Of a DNA stretch of 64,000 bases, positions 34,285 to 44,665 are shown in pieces; the first letter of the stretch is position 1; each line of letters begins with the position of its first letter. The position numbers were made by a program, and so were the translations under genes. Source of the DNA: Thunnus maccoyii (taxonomy: Eukaryota; Chordata; Actinopteri; Scombriformes; Scombridae); NCBI RefSeq assembly GCF_910596095.1, contig NC_056548.1, positions 5,915,151 to 5,979,150 on the forward strand. The letters run 5' to 3'. Below the pieces are notes generated by a model. It was not told the origin of the DNA. It made no database searches and saw only the letters and a list, made by a program, of their open reading frames with translations.

Positions 34285-36282
34285 TTTTTTTTTTTCCAAA
34301 AAAATTTGGCAGGGATTCTCTCCTCTGGCTGGAAATAATGTGTCAAGTGTTTATTTTGATTGTCCTTTTCCCCTTTTCTGACACCAGATCAGTGCTTTTC
34401 TCCTTCAGTTTGGTTATTTTGAAGGGTCCCAGCATGTCCACTTCCAACTTCTTCCCTTTTCTCTTCTCCTGTCTAATGTGAAAGACAAGATCCCCCACTT
34501 CAGAATTGTCCTCCTGGTCCCTTTCTTCTTTTATTTACTTTGTCTTCACTTTTTTTAATGTGTCCCTTGATCTCTGTGAAGGTTGTGCTCTGCTTTTTTT
34601 TTTAGCCTTTCAGAGATCTCCTCTTTGCACATCAGGTTGCTGACTTTGTCTTCCGTTACCTGCCACAGATCAGTTTTAATGAAGAGGACATAGGTGGAGT
34701 AGACTGACTGTTGATTCAAATTTAAAAAAGATAAAAAAGGATGAAAATTGAGAATCTTACTTTGTAGTCCTTTGGCACCTCTTAGGAACACCTTGCCTCC
34801 GTCCCAAACATCAAATAATAGAGGCTGTATTTTGTTGTTGTCCCGCCTTTTGGGATGATCAGCCACCACTTAAGTAAAGGCATGAGGAGGCAGGAGAGAA
34901 TTTGGGTTGTCTGGTACGATAAAGCAACCTCTTTTTTTAAGGAAAGTATCATTACTGATTACATGTTCGGATAACAAAAGGAAATCTGTACATGTTTTTC
35001 TATGAGAGCTAGAATCCATTCAAGTATTAAAACGAAAAAACACCTCTGTACTTTTCCATTCAATTTCTCCACAAAGCCATTGGTCTGTTGATGGTAGGGG
35101 GAGCACAGGCTTCTTTTGATGCCCAGACTCTCACACAAGCTGTAGTTGACCTTGAAATGATTAGCTGGACAAAAGTGAAATAAGTCAGCACAGCAACAGT
35201 TGGGGACTGGGGATCCATAATGAATTATTACCATATCTGAGAGAGCCCTGGTCTGTTAGCAGTCTTTGAGGTGCACCAAATTTGTAAAGAAATCAAGAAT
35301 ACAATTGGTCACCTCATCTGCTGTTTGCTTTTAAATTGGTAGGGTTAGGCCCATTTAGTGAAATAGTCAACCATGACACATATGTACTAGTTGTCACCAT
35401 CTGTTTGCATGAATTTACCCACCAGAGAAAAAAAAGACATGAGCACTACAGTATATCACTCTTGCAGTTGTTTCCATTACCTGTATTGGATTATACTCCC
35501 TCTTTTCTTTAATATTGGCTCTCTTGGAGTGGCATGGTGGACACTGAGCAATCTGAAAAGACAAACATCATTTCAAACTTATGACAAATATGATATTCAA
35601 ACCTAATAGTAGGCTTTTGAGCATGCAGTATCAGCAGGCATTATCTGCACACTTTCCCAGGACAGCTGCAGAACATTAGTTCAGTGTGACATTCACAGAC
35701 AGGCTTTTTACATTTGCAAAAAATACACATTACACTCCTCTGTGCTCCATTCAATCAAATCAAGTTTTAATGTCACGTACACAATCATACACAGTACAGC
35801 GTGTAGTGAAATTCTTAAGTGCCCGGCTCGAACGAGGCAGAACAAACAAGACTAACAAATAGATTCATCTTTATTTTATTTATCTAACAATAGAATAGAA
35901 AATTAATCTGGCAAATAGATAAATAATAAAAATGAATGATAAAACAATGAACAATATGATCAGTAATGATTTTCAATGTCGAGTTTCAGAAAAAGGGATG
36001 ACAGGAATGTATGGCAGGTGGATGAACTATAAGTTATCAATAATAAATTATGTGTAAAGTCCTCTCTGCGGTCGCTGAATGTGTATTAGATACCGACTCA
36101 CCCAGTTGTAAATGTCCTACTCCATGCCGGGCCAATAGTACCAGATGATAATAGCACTCTGGGTTTTCTTCACTCCACAATGTCCACCAAAATGACTGCA
36201 ATGAAACTCCTCAAAGATGGAGTTTGCATCTTCTGCACTCGACACAACTTTTGCCAGGTGCTCCGACCTGTTTCTCTTGCGC
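34285..36282 (-). pseudogene. Gypsy-type integrase (Ginger transposase), multi-exon, inactivated
   Basis: Reading leftward: exon 36,102-36,282 has FEEFHCSHFGGHCGVKKTQ (the two His of the H2C2 zinc site) and WYYWPGME; a TAG at 36,117-36,119 interrupts it. Exon 35,481-35,552 supplies the Cys pair (CPPCHSK). The piece at 35,232 to about 35,445 has VMVDYFTKW (first Asp) and LLTDQGS (second Asp), with stops at 35,387-35,389 and 35,345-35,347. The piece to 35,164 has KRSLCSPYHQQTNGFVEKLN, whose Glu completes DDE. Then come TTTKYSLYYLMFGTEARCS (about 34,761-34,870) and a GPY/F module (LGPFKI near 34,430) closing with EERIPAKF (34,290-34,315). These enzymes join donor DNA ends to target DNA in the nucleus. 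No start codon was identified. Confidence 0.8.
35755..36060. repeat. Dispersed repeat inserted in an integrase intron
   Basis: The text CAAATCAAGTTTTAATGTCA, TACACAGTACAGCGTGTAGT and GTGCCCGGCTCGAACGAGGC marks a short interspersed repeat widespread in ray-finned fishes, followed by an AT-rich tail. It separates the two halves of the H2C2 zinc site and lies between a donor at 36,101 and an acceptor at 35,553. Confidence 0.5.
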
Positions 36283-36499
36283 CTGCAGATGTATTACAGG
36301 CCTCCATCTGGTGTTTCAATGTCATAATATTAGATTTATTGGGAGTTGTACAACAACAGCTGATCATTGTTTTGTAAAGTCCACATGGCATGCATCCTTA
36401 CCCTTTATCCTGAAGATGTCGGCTTTTCTCTTAATTACATAGACACACAACAATCCTACAATAACAGCCTTTCTCAGAAACACACAAGTCCATCTCAAT

Positions 36500-36590
36500 T
36501 ACTCACCCACTATCACTCATAAGGACAATCACTCAGTCACAATCAGTGCTCAGTCACACACTATCACTCACTATCACTCAGTATAACTAT
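36500..36590. repeat. Minisatellite of CACTATCACTCA-type units
   Basis: Several degenerate copies of an ACTATCACTC/AATCACTCAG unit in a row sit at the inner edge of the right inverted repeat of the Ginger-like element. Not present at the inner edge of the left repeat. Confidence 0.65.
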
Positions 36591-36856
36591 GTCCCACTGT
36601 CTCTTATCACTGTCTAATTGCTGTTTAATCGCTTTCTATCAAAACTCCTTACAAAACCACAAAGTTGTGACATGTCAATCGAACTTACATAGATTCCACC
36701 CCCTCCATGCTTTTAGTTTCTACACTTGTGCGTAGTTATCCAATTTCTGTCCCTATTTGCAAAATGAGAGTAAACAGTCATGTCTGATCTGGATGAGTGA
36801 GCATGCCGAATAGTGTATGAACATCATTGTGATGAGAGAGATAAATACCTGTAGCC
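36585..36856 (-). repeat. Right terminal inverted repeat of the Ginger-like element
   Basis: Inverted partner of 31,160-31,415. Similarity is clear over about 260 bp with scattered substitutions and small indels, so the ends have diverged considerably since insertion. Weaker similarity (TGCAATGTTAT against TGCAATGGTAT) continues out to about 36,894. Confidence 0.85.
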
Positions 36857-36894
36857 TTCAATATAAAACATGATCAGTAGTAGATAACATTGCA

Positions 36895-38694
36895 GCTACA
36901 ACAGCTAGCAGCTAACTCCACACTATGTTCCAGCTGAACACATACATACCTCACACTGTGTTTCACTTATAGGTTGTATGAAAGTATAAACAGTTCTCAA
37001 GTCGACTTTACATTGGATTAATGACGAAATATAAGACTGACAATAAGAACATTTTGTAAATTACTTAACGCTACTGTTGTTTGCAGTGTTTTGAACAGGC
37101 TTCAACACAGTCACCTACCACAGCCTCATGCAGGGGAATATCACCAGTTAATTCACCACCAGTTAAACTGTGACACCAGTCAGCACTGAGCTGCTGCTGT
37201 GAGTGGAGCTGATGACGCAGCTGTGTGTTCCGGACGAACCGCACCAGCTATCAGCCTCGCACAGTCCCGGCTTCGACATCCCATTCTGAATTTCATCATA
37301 TCACAAATAACATAACCCTCCTGTCTAAAATGAGCCTGCACACAACCGTGTTCTCCCGTTACAGCAGTGAAGTCTGTCTCTCTACCAGCATGAAAACTAG
37401 CTGCTGCTTTTCCTGCTAGGAAAGTGGATTTCAGGTCCTGACAGGCTGGAATTTGTGCAGCCTGCACAGACACAATTATTCACGATGATGAAAAATTATA
37501 AAATGCAAAACAAAACTGGCTCAGACTCATAAGTACTTAGTACCACACGTTGTACTGCAGCTGTGACAGGGGGAGCGACTCCCTTCTGTTGCATAATATG
37601 ACGTGTTGTTGAATAAAAAAGGTAATTTTAAGGACACTGCTCAAAATGCTAACTTTTCCATCTTAATTTCTGCATTTATGTCTCGTTAAACTAATAAAAT
37701 CATACATGAACCTTTTACAGGATCATTTTCATGATGCATAAACTGTAAATCCAGTAAAAATTTCAACCTGCAAGTTGTTCTTTAAACTGACAGCTGGGCT
37801 GCAAGTAAATACCTCAGTTTAGCGGTTAGCTCACCTGCTAACTGGTAGTATTACTTCTGTAATGCCACAAGCTAGCGTGATGTCAGCTCAGGTGTACTAT
37901 GTTGGTGTCCTTTTTTTTAAACTGTCGACTTCCTGCTAGTTATCCAAAACGACACACTAACGCTTCTAAACAACATCAACTGTTTGCTTTTCAGCTGTGA
38001 AATTAATTTGGTTGTACTGTTTGGTTTTTGTCAGTAATATCCATTTTAAACAAGGCCAAATAGACTCTCAATACTTTTTAATGCAGTTGTGCACACCTGC
38101 TCTTATTTATTTATGGAATTGTTTGTGTTGTCACATGTCATTTTATGTGAGTTTTTCATGGGTGTATGTTTTTATGTTTATGAGCCCTTAATCTAGCCAA
38201 ATTTCTATCATTATGTGATAAACAATAAAGTTTTCTGAGTCTTGAGTACAGTTCAGTAACTTGCAAAATAGTCTTAAAAACTAACATGAAGAATCGTGAT
38301 AAGTTGATCGTGATCCTGCCTGGAAAAAAACATGATATATTTTTGCCCATCCCTACATACATGTTTGAGATATATCCCGATACATCATTTAAAAACTTTC
38401 AGTATACATTCAGTATGTTTGTATGTATGTTTAGTCAAAAGTAGATATAGTATATTTCATACCAGTGTTTTATAGGTTAGTGGTTGCCTGCTGCTCACTC
38501 TGTGTGTTAAAACACTTATTGATCAGTTTGATGGTTATAATAACTTCTAAGTAACCTGACACACCAGATGGTCTGTTACAGAATTAGCTGCAGGCCTAAC
38601 CATTAATGCAGTATCTGATAATTATGAAGCTGCTCTTAACTGCATAAAGCGTGTGATTTGTTAATTGTCACTAAATGGGGCCATTGAAACCCTT
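36895..38694. other. Non-coding DNA right of the Ginger-like element
   Basis: About 37,180-37,430 is relatively CpG-containing and of mixed composition (GATGACGCAGCTGTGTGTTC, TTCCGGACGAACCGCACC), unlike its AT-rich surroundings, and could be a promoter or an old exon; no frame is convincing. Nothing else recognisable. Confidence 0.35.
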
Positions 38695-38905
38695 TGTAAT
38701 AGCTTCTTTATTTATATAACACCTTTAAAAACTGAGATTACAAAGTGCTATGACAGACAAAGCAAAGGCAGTACGATACAAAAGCAAAGACGCATGACAC
38801 AGAAAGCAATAACAAGTCCGACATTAAGATGACAACAGTAGAAGACATGAAAAACAATAGAGAGATGATAAAAGGATTAAAAGATGATAAAAAGACAACT
38901 CTGTA
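38695..38905 (+). repeat. Dispersed repeat (TTTATTTATATAACACCTTT type)
   Basis: The sequence TTTATTTATATAACACCTTT followed by AGATTACAAAGTGCTATGAC is a very common teleost interspersed motif, followed by an A-rich AAAG/AAGATGATAAAA tail. It has the look of the 3' end of a non-LTR or SINE-type element. Confidence 0.55.
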
Positions 38906-39458
38906 ATGTCCTATTAAAAACTTACATTAGAAATGTTTTTCTTTATCTGCCTCTCTCTCCTGTGGGACAGCAACGTAATAGTGAGGAGTTAAATCAGACA
39001 CTGCGACATATAACTGACTTAACGAGCTGATCATTGCACATTTAGTTTCTGATGTCTGTTGCCAGTAGACAGTCATTACTAATGTTGGCACTGCCTGATA
39101 TGTGATTAGCAAACTACAACATTGTGGGGTGAAACAACACTGCATTACGTGCCGCTAGCTGCACATCTGCCCGGAAGTTATGGTATAACAGGATTTGGCC
39201 ATTATTTCTCTTAATCCTTGTTTGTTTCTGATCCTTTGGACACTGAGCAGGATCAAAATTATGCATTTGTAGTCTGTCATTTATATGAACATATATTTTC
39301 AACCTCAGCAGTGTCAAAACTAGTGCTGAGATCCAGATTTCTTATTGTTAAACTGGACCTAGCTTGACCACTGTACCTTATGTGATATCACATGCAACGA
39401 CTCTTTTTGAGGCGGAAGTGAAAACGGCCTTCTAAAATTGACTCTGGATGTTACTGTA

Positions 39459-39489
<31 letters not shown>

Positions 39490-41875
39490 TTTTATTTATT
39501 TCTTGGGGGGGAGGAATCCTGTCTCTATGTCATTTTGCCACACATTAGCTCACTGGGGTCGCCAACCTGCAAGTTGCTCTTTAAACGTCCCTGATCGACT
39601 TCCCCATTAACTCCATCTGTAGCACTTTGCATTGTTTAATTTAAATGTGCTTTGCATTCATTGATTGCGATTATGTATGATGTTGTTTGTCTTGCAAGAA
39701 GCCCAATTACCCGTCAGACACACTGAAGCTTGAACCCTTAACTCCACTGCAGAGAAAGTCTGGTAATCTGTATGCTTATCTGCTTCAAAACACCTACTAA
39801 TCTACTTAAAAACACCTTTAGACTTAAACTGTGCAGTAAACCTCTACATTGTGCTCTTTTTGGGCGATTTTTGAAAGGTGAGAGCTTTTCCTGCAGACTG
39901 AAAACACGACCACCGCTCTCATTATCTGCCCTTCACTTTTCTGAAGCACTTTGAGAGAATTTGTGTGCGTGTTTGTGTGTCTTGGCCTATCTTCCTGTTG
40001 TTCATGTTGGTGAATGGTAATCTGAATGAATAATGAATTTGGCTGTGAACCAGTTATAAATGAGAGGTTTGGTTTTCCTTTTGCTGAACTACAAATGTGC
40101 TTTGATGTTTCGTACCAAGGCTGACTAAGAGCAAAAGGAATAAAAATAGAAGAGAGCTCCGTTACAGCAGGTTCAATGACTGCGCTCTCTACAGAGGATT
40201 TTAGAGAGGGAGAGGATTTGAAGCTAATCCCACCAACAGAGTACAGTATGAATGAGGGCAACGAAGTGATCCCCGCTGCATCTAAGTTGCTCAATGACAC
40301 TGCTGTCAAAAGCTCTTAACTGATCAAACTGGCAAATTGGTATTTTAAGGCTAGCAATATTTATAGGAGCTGTAAGCCTGATACAGATTGATAGAAACAA
40401 GCCTGCATCACAATGGACAGTGATTTTTGCAAATCTCCTGCACAAGTAGTATATCCCCCTTCAAATCACAATAGGACACAAAGCATTTGAATACTGCTTT
40501 TGTCAGCTGAAATCCATATAACTCTATAATTCTGCTTCGGATAAAAAGGCTGTTTATCATTTGCTTCGTGAAATGTGTCCAAGACATCAAATTTTACATT
40601 CTCACTACTGTAGCTTTTGTGAAAACCTCCAATTTCAGTGATTTTCAGCCATTAACTTCCCCCAGATAGATCACACAGATTGTTACAGGTTGAGGTAAAC
40701 ATTTTTGAAATTCCACCAGTAAACCATTTAAAGCCGTTGAAAAGTTTTAAATGAAACCATTGTCATGACCAATGAAATTACACATTTTACATTACAATAA
40801 CTGCATTAAATTATAGTCAACTGAACTATAAACATTGTTGTTCTGGGCCATTTTTCAAACCTGCATTTGGGCAGACAGCTGTTTCTGTAGCATATGGCAT
40901 TTGTCATTTACACAACTCAAGATTGATAGTAATTGGGACCATTTGAACTATAAATTGAAACTGGTTCTGAAAGCTAATGAGTCATTCAGTTACTGTTGTC
41001 CTAAACTAACTCTTTCTTTGTCTTTTCATGTTCCCGTCCTGGAGCACTCTCAAAATCTGTCTCTAACAAAAGCCCATTTTGGGACTAAATTGCAAATTAA
41101 ATAAGAGTTGATTAGTTTATGTACTTCACATTAGTTGACATTACTTACATTACTTGTCCAGCCACTATTCAAATAAATACTGTCGCTTGTTTTACAAAAA
41201 TAAACTTTACAATAGAACGCACTTTGAATGCACTGTTGAGGACAAAGAACCAGCATCAAAGGTCAATAAATATTATTATCAGAGCTACACTGGGGCTGTA
41301 ATTGAGAAACTAAGACAACTGTGCACAGACTTATTTTTCCATGTTTTTCCAAAACCTAGCAAAAAAAACTAGCATAGACTAACTGACATTTAGCTAATGC
41401 TTGTGTTTTTCTTATTGGGTCTGGCTTGGAGCTACTTGAGTGCCACTTGGGGGTAATGCAAGGTGAGGATTTCTTATTAGAGAGCATATTACCCCATTTA
41501 CACTCAGTCACTTCATGTGTCTTAGGTGGGTCAGGTTGCTATTGGCTATCAAAAAAAGCTAGTGTAAATGCATCCAATAATGTTCTTCTAGCATTTGCAG
41601 ATGCATCACCACCAGCCTCTGGACTAGAGTGGGGCTGGCCCCTATTTGTATGTAGTCTGGGAAAACCAGATGGATTGCAATAAGATTTATGATCTGGCCA
41701 ACAGGGATTCATATATGTGGCTAAGTGTAAATAAAAATGTATTCAGAAACATATAGAATGTATGTGGATACAAGACACTTGAAATGAGAGGTGTAAATAG
41801 GGCCCATGTGTTTTTAGCTATCCACTATCTACAAGGGGGGACACTTAATATACTCTACAATATTGTAGCATTATA
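38906..41875. other. Non-coding DNA with a TA microsatellite
   Basis: A (TA)14 run lies at 39,460-39,487. Open frames up to 161 codons (39,824-40,309, minus strand) have no domain motif or splice context. No gene is supported. Confidence 0.5.
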
Positions 41876-41879
41876 AAAC

Positions 41880-42075
41880 AATGAAGAAGGTGGCCCAGTT
41901 TTCAGGGGGTCTGTCCTATATGCAGTGGGTCCTGGGTTCAGTTCAGCCTCCGTTACAGCCGGTGTTGCATCCATCAGCAGCCATGTGCCCTGTCAAAGTG
42001 TCCTTGAGCAAAACACTAACCTCCCTGCTTGTAGGTCACTGTGGATGAAAGTGTCAAATACTGTACATGGTTTAA
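41880..42075 (+). mobile_element. tRNA-derived SINE (degenerate)
   Basis: The head contains an A-box-like GTGGCCCAGTTTTCAGGG and a B-box-like GGGTTCAGTTC about 45 bases later, the spacing of an internal RNA polymerase III promoter. The body has TGTCCTTGAGCAAAACACTA and GTCACTGTGGATGAAAGTGT, hallmarks of common teleost tRNA-derived SINEs. No simple tail was seen. Confidence 0.6.
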
Positions 42076-43880
42076 TTGTACTAGAAAATTATACCTCCTT
42101 TTTAATAGTGTATGGAGTCCACAGGTAAGCGATGGCCGGTTGCAGAGAGAGGCCATGATGAGCCACGGGGCAGACTCAGTCATGATGAGGATTCCATTAT
42201 TGCTCTGATCCCACACCTCCTTCCTCTCACCGCTGCTTTGGCCCTTGACACCCATCACCTTGAGTTGCTATCAAAGTCTGACACTGATGATACATTCCCT
42301 GGTAGGGGATCCTGGGAATAGACCTTATCCATCATCCTGCTCCTCTCCAATAAAAGCCTTTGCCAGAAAACACAACAACATGGGGCACAGTGGAGTAAAA
42401 AAAAAAAAAAGATTTAACACCCAAGATTCAAGGATAACAAGCTCTCAGTAACTACGTATGGAGTTAGGGGCAAGGTGAAGTCGTTAACGGTCAAAAATCC
42501 CTCAAAAACCACAAATTGAAAATTCAACTACAGCAGGATGAATAGACTATAAAAACACAGAAGTATCACTGTCAATGCTGATCTCCGCAGGAAAATTCTC
42601 TTTCTTGCTAACAGGGCAGAAAGAGGAAAGTGTTAGCAACAAATCATGAAATTAGTTTTAATTTATTTCTGATGAAGGCTGCTTTTATGAAACATGCAGA
42701 TGAACTCATTGCGGAAGTTCAGAATTTTTACAGTATGCTCACTGAACTACCACTGCACTTTTTATTTATTCTTAGGAGTCATCTTTAGGAAAACTTGTGA
42801 GAAGCCACATCAGAAAGATATGCTAATTTTGGAAGGGGAATGAGATGTTTATTCTGTTGGAAATTGATTCATTTTGCTGACCTAAATGATGAGACTAAAA
42901 GTCTAAAGCCCTGTTAGTGGCCTCTAGAGGCTGCAAGAGGAATTTTATCCTTACATCCCACAATACAAAAGCATCGGCCAAATGAAAAACATACTGATGC
43001 ATTTGCTATTGGTAGGGCCTCACTTCTAGGGATGGCAGAAATCTAAAGGAGCCTCTTAAATCAAAAGTGTTTATTTACCATCTAAAAAGCATAAATGTGC
43101 TTAAAGGATGACTCCATCTGTGTTTTTTCAAATGGAAACACCCACTCAGCCATTAGCAAAAAGCAGTGATGTGGGCTAGAGCGCTGATGCCCCCCCCTCC
43201 AGCCACCCCCACCACACTCACACACACACACACACACACACACAAGCAGTTAGCTGACAGTCTTCCTAACATACTCTCTCACTGTATGTTAGAGCCTAAA
43301 AAATTGTCCTGATATACTACGAGTGATGCTGCAGCACTGAATCTGAGTGTGTGTGAGATGTTTATAGATGCACCGGACGGAGCGGAGGGACAGACAGCTG
43401 CCGAGTGCTGGTAGCTCTGGAGGAGAGACTCAGGAGCAGAGCTGGAGCTTCAGGACGAATAACACCCGCAAGTCAGACCGGATTCTGTTCAGATCCGCAG
43501 CCGTTTACTGGCGGGAGGAGAGCTCACAGTTTATTTTTTTTAAACTTTGAGCAACAGCGACAGTGAGTGCTCCATCTGTGTGTGTGTGTGTATGTGTGGC
43601 TGTTAGTGTGTTTAGCAGAGCAGCAGCAACAGTGACTGATCAGTCCGTCTCTGTGGCTACTGGCTAGGCAGGCTATGGGGGTTTTACATTGGTTTATATG
43701 TAGCAACATCAGGTCACGTGGGAAAAAGTTGGGAAAATGGCATTTTGACACTAAAACATATCTACTTCAACCAAAATTTGAATTTTCGGTTTTGAATACA
43801 TATGGAACACAACTGGAAAGCTACAGAGTGATATAAAAACCTCACAAAAACTCAAAAAATAATGGACTTGCACTTGAAAA
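42076..43880. other. Non-coding DNA with CA microsatellite and a GC-richer patch
   Basis: A (CA)n run is at 43,214-43,244 and a GT run at about 43,577-43,597. The stretch 43,360-43,560 is GC-richer (ACCGGACGGAGCGGAGGGAC) and ends near a GACA/GTGAGT donor-like site at 43,560; it could be a first exon or part of a repeat. About 42,640-42,850 is complex, repeat-free sequence. Confidence 0.35.
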
Positions 43881-43884
43881 AACT

Positions 43885-43992
43885 TGCATATTATCCATTT
43901 TCTACCACTTGTTTGGGTCACAGTGGCAGCAGGCTAAGAGAGGGAGCCTAGACATTCCTCTCTCAAGCCACATCCTCCAAGTCCTGGAGGAT
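43885..43992 (-). mobile_element. LINE-type dispersed repeat, first half
   Basis: The text CACAGTGGCAGCAGGCTAAG and CACATCCTCCAAGTCCTGGA corresponds to a frequent teleost LINE-type repeat. The text breaks off at about 43,992 and resumes at about 44,503, on the other side of an inserted MITE. Orientation is tentative. Confidence 0.5.
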
Positions 43993-43994
43993 CT

Positions 43995-44500
43995 GTCCTT
44001 GGCCTGGACGATACAACAGTAGCAATATATACTGGCGATAGACACTTTATGAATAGCAATAAGAAAATTGTTCTAGAGAATGTTTGATAGCTTCACTTAA
44101 ATGCATTAAATGCAAACCGCCATGAAAGCACATCATATGCAAGGTTCGGTTGAGCATGAACAAATCTGCACCAAGCGTGCTCCCTCCCTGAATCATAAGC
44201 AGCCTATCATATCCCTTGATAATGGCGCATGCTATGAGTGACACGCAAACAGCCAATCATTTAACAGGTGTGTTGTTTGGTTGCACCATCGACATGTGAC
44301 ACAACAGCAGAAACAGCATGGAGTGACAGCATGTGTGCCTTGATAAATAAAGTGATTAAATTCAAAGTAAGGTGGTTAAATTCAACCTTTTTTCTCCTGG
44401 TCTTTATTAAAAATAGGTCATTAATAATTATCTTTATCGACTGAAATGAAACATTTTAATGTGATAAATCTGTCAGCTATATTGCCCGGCCCTAATCTCT
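43995..44500. mobile_element. Nested hAT-like MITE
   Basis: The left end reads CTTGGCCTGGACGATACAAC; the reverse complement of the right end reads TAGGGCCGGGCAATATAGC. Both fit a CAGGGCTGGGCRATAT-type hAT terminus. The inside includes AGCCAATCATTTAACAGGTG and GTTTGGTTGCACCATCGACA. The element interrupts a LINE-type repeat, so it is the younger insertion. It has no transposase. Confidence 0.55.
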
Positions 44501-44502
44501 CC

Positions 44503-44665
44503 AGTAGGCATTCTCAAGCCAGGGTGAGATATATCATCCCTCCAGCGTGTTCTGGGTCTGTCCTGGGTCTCCTCGCTGTTGGTCTTTCTTTCCCCAAAAA
44601 CCCCTAAAGGGAGAAACCCAGAAGGCATCCTGGTTACCCAAACCACCTCAACTGGGTCCTTACAG
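44503..44665 (-). mobile_element. LINE-type dispersed repeat, second half
   Basis: Continues the repeat broken at 43,992: GCATTCTCAAGCCAGGGTGA, ATCATCCCTCCAGCGTGTTC, GGGTCTGTCCTGGGTCTCCT and ACCCAAACCACCTCAACTGG. Confidence 0.55.

Larger units (their letters stand above)
31117..36894 (-). mobile_element. Ginger-like DNA transposon: integrase + Ulp1 protease + PHD, long TIRs
   Basis: The two ends carry a long imperfect inverted repeat: the + strand at 31,160-31,415 matches the reverse complement of 36,585-36,856. Between them, all on the minus strand, lie a Gypsy-type integrase (H2C2, D, D, E, GPY/F), a C48 protease and a PHD finger. No reverse transcriptase, RNase H, gag or aspartic protease was seen, and the ends are inverted rather than direct, so this is not an LTR retrotransposon. 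Integrase-bearing DNA transposons of this layout are known as Ginger, and some carry Ulp1 or OTU proteases. Stops and frameshifts show that this copy is dead. A dispersed repeat (35,755-36,060) sits in an intron. Outer ends are the limits of visible similarity; target duplications were not found. Confidence 0.75.

Noticed and set aside
36480-36590. CRISPR-like array from the CACTATCACTCA repeats
   Set aside because: Short degenerate tandem units without spacers in a vertebrate genome; it is a minisatellite.
31117-36894. Interpretation as a Gypsy LTR retrotransposon because of the integrase
   Set aside because: No RT, RNase H, gag or aspartic protease was seen, and the flanking repeats are inverted rather than direct.
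39824-40309. 161-codon minus-strand frame
   Set aside because: No domain signature, no splice pattern, low-quality composition; likely chance.
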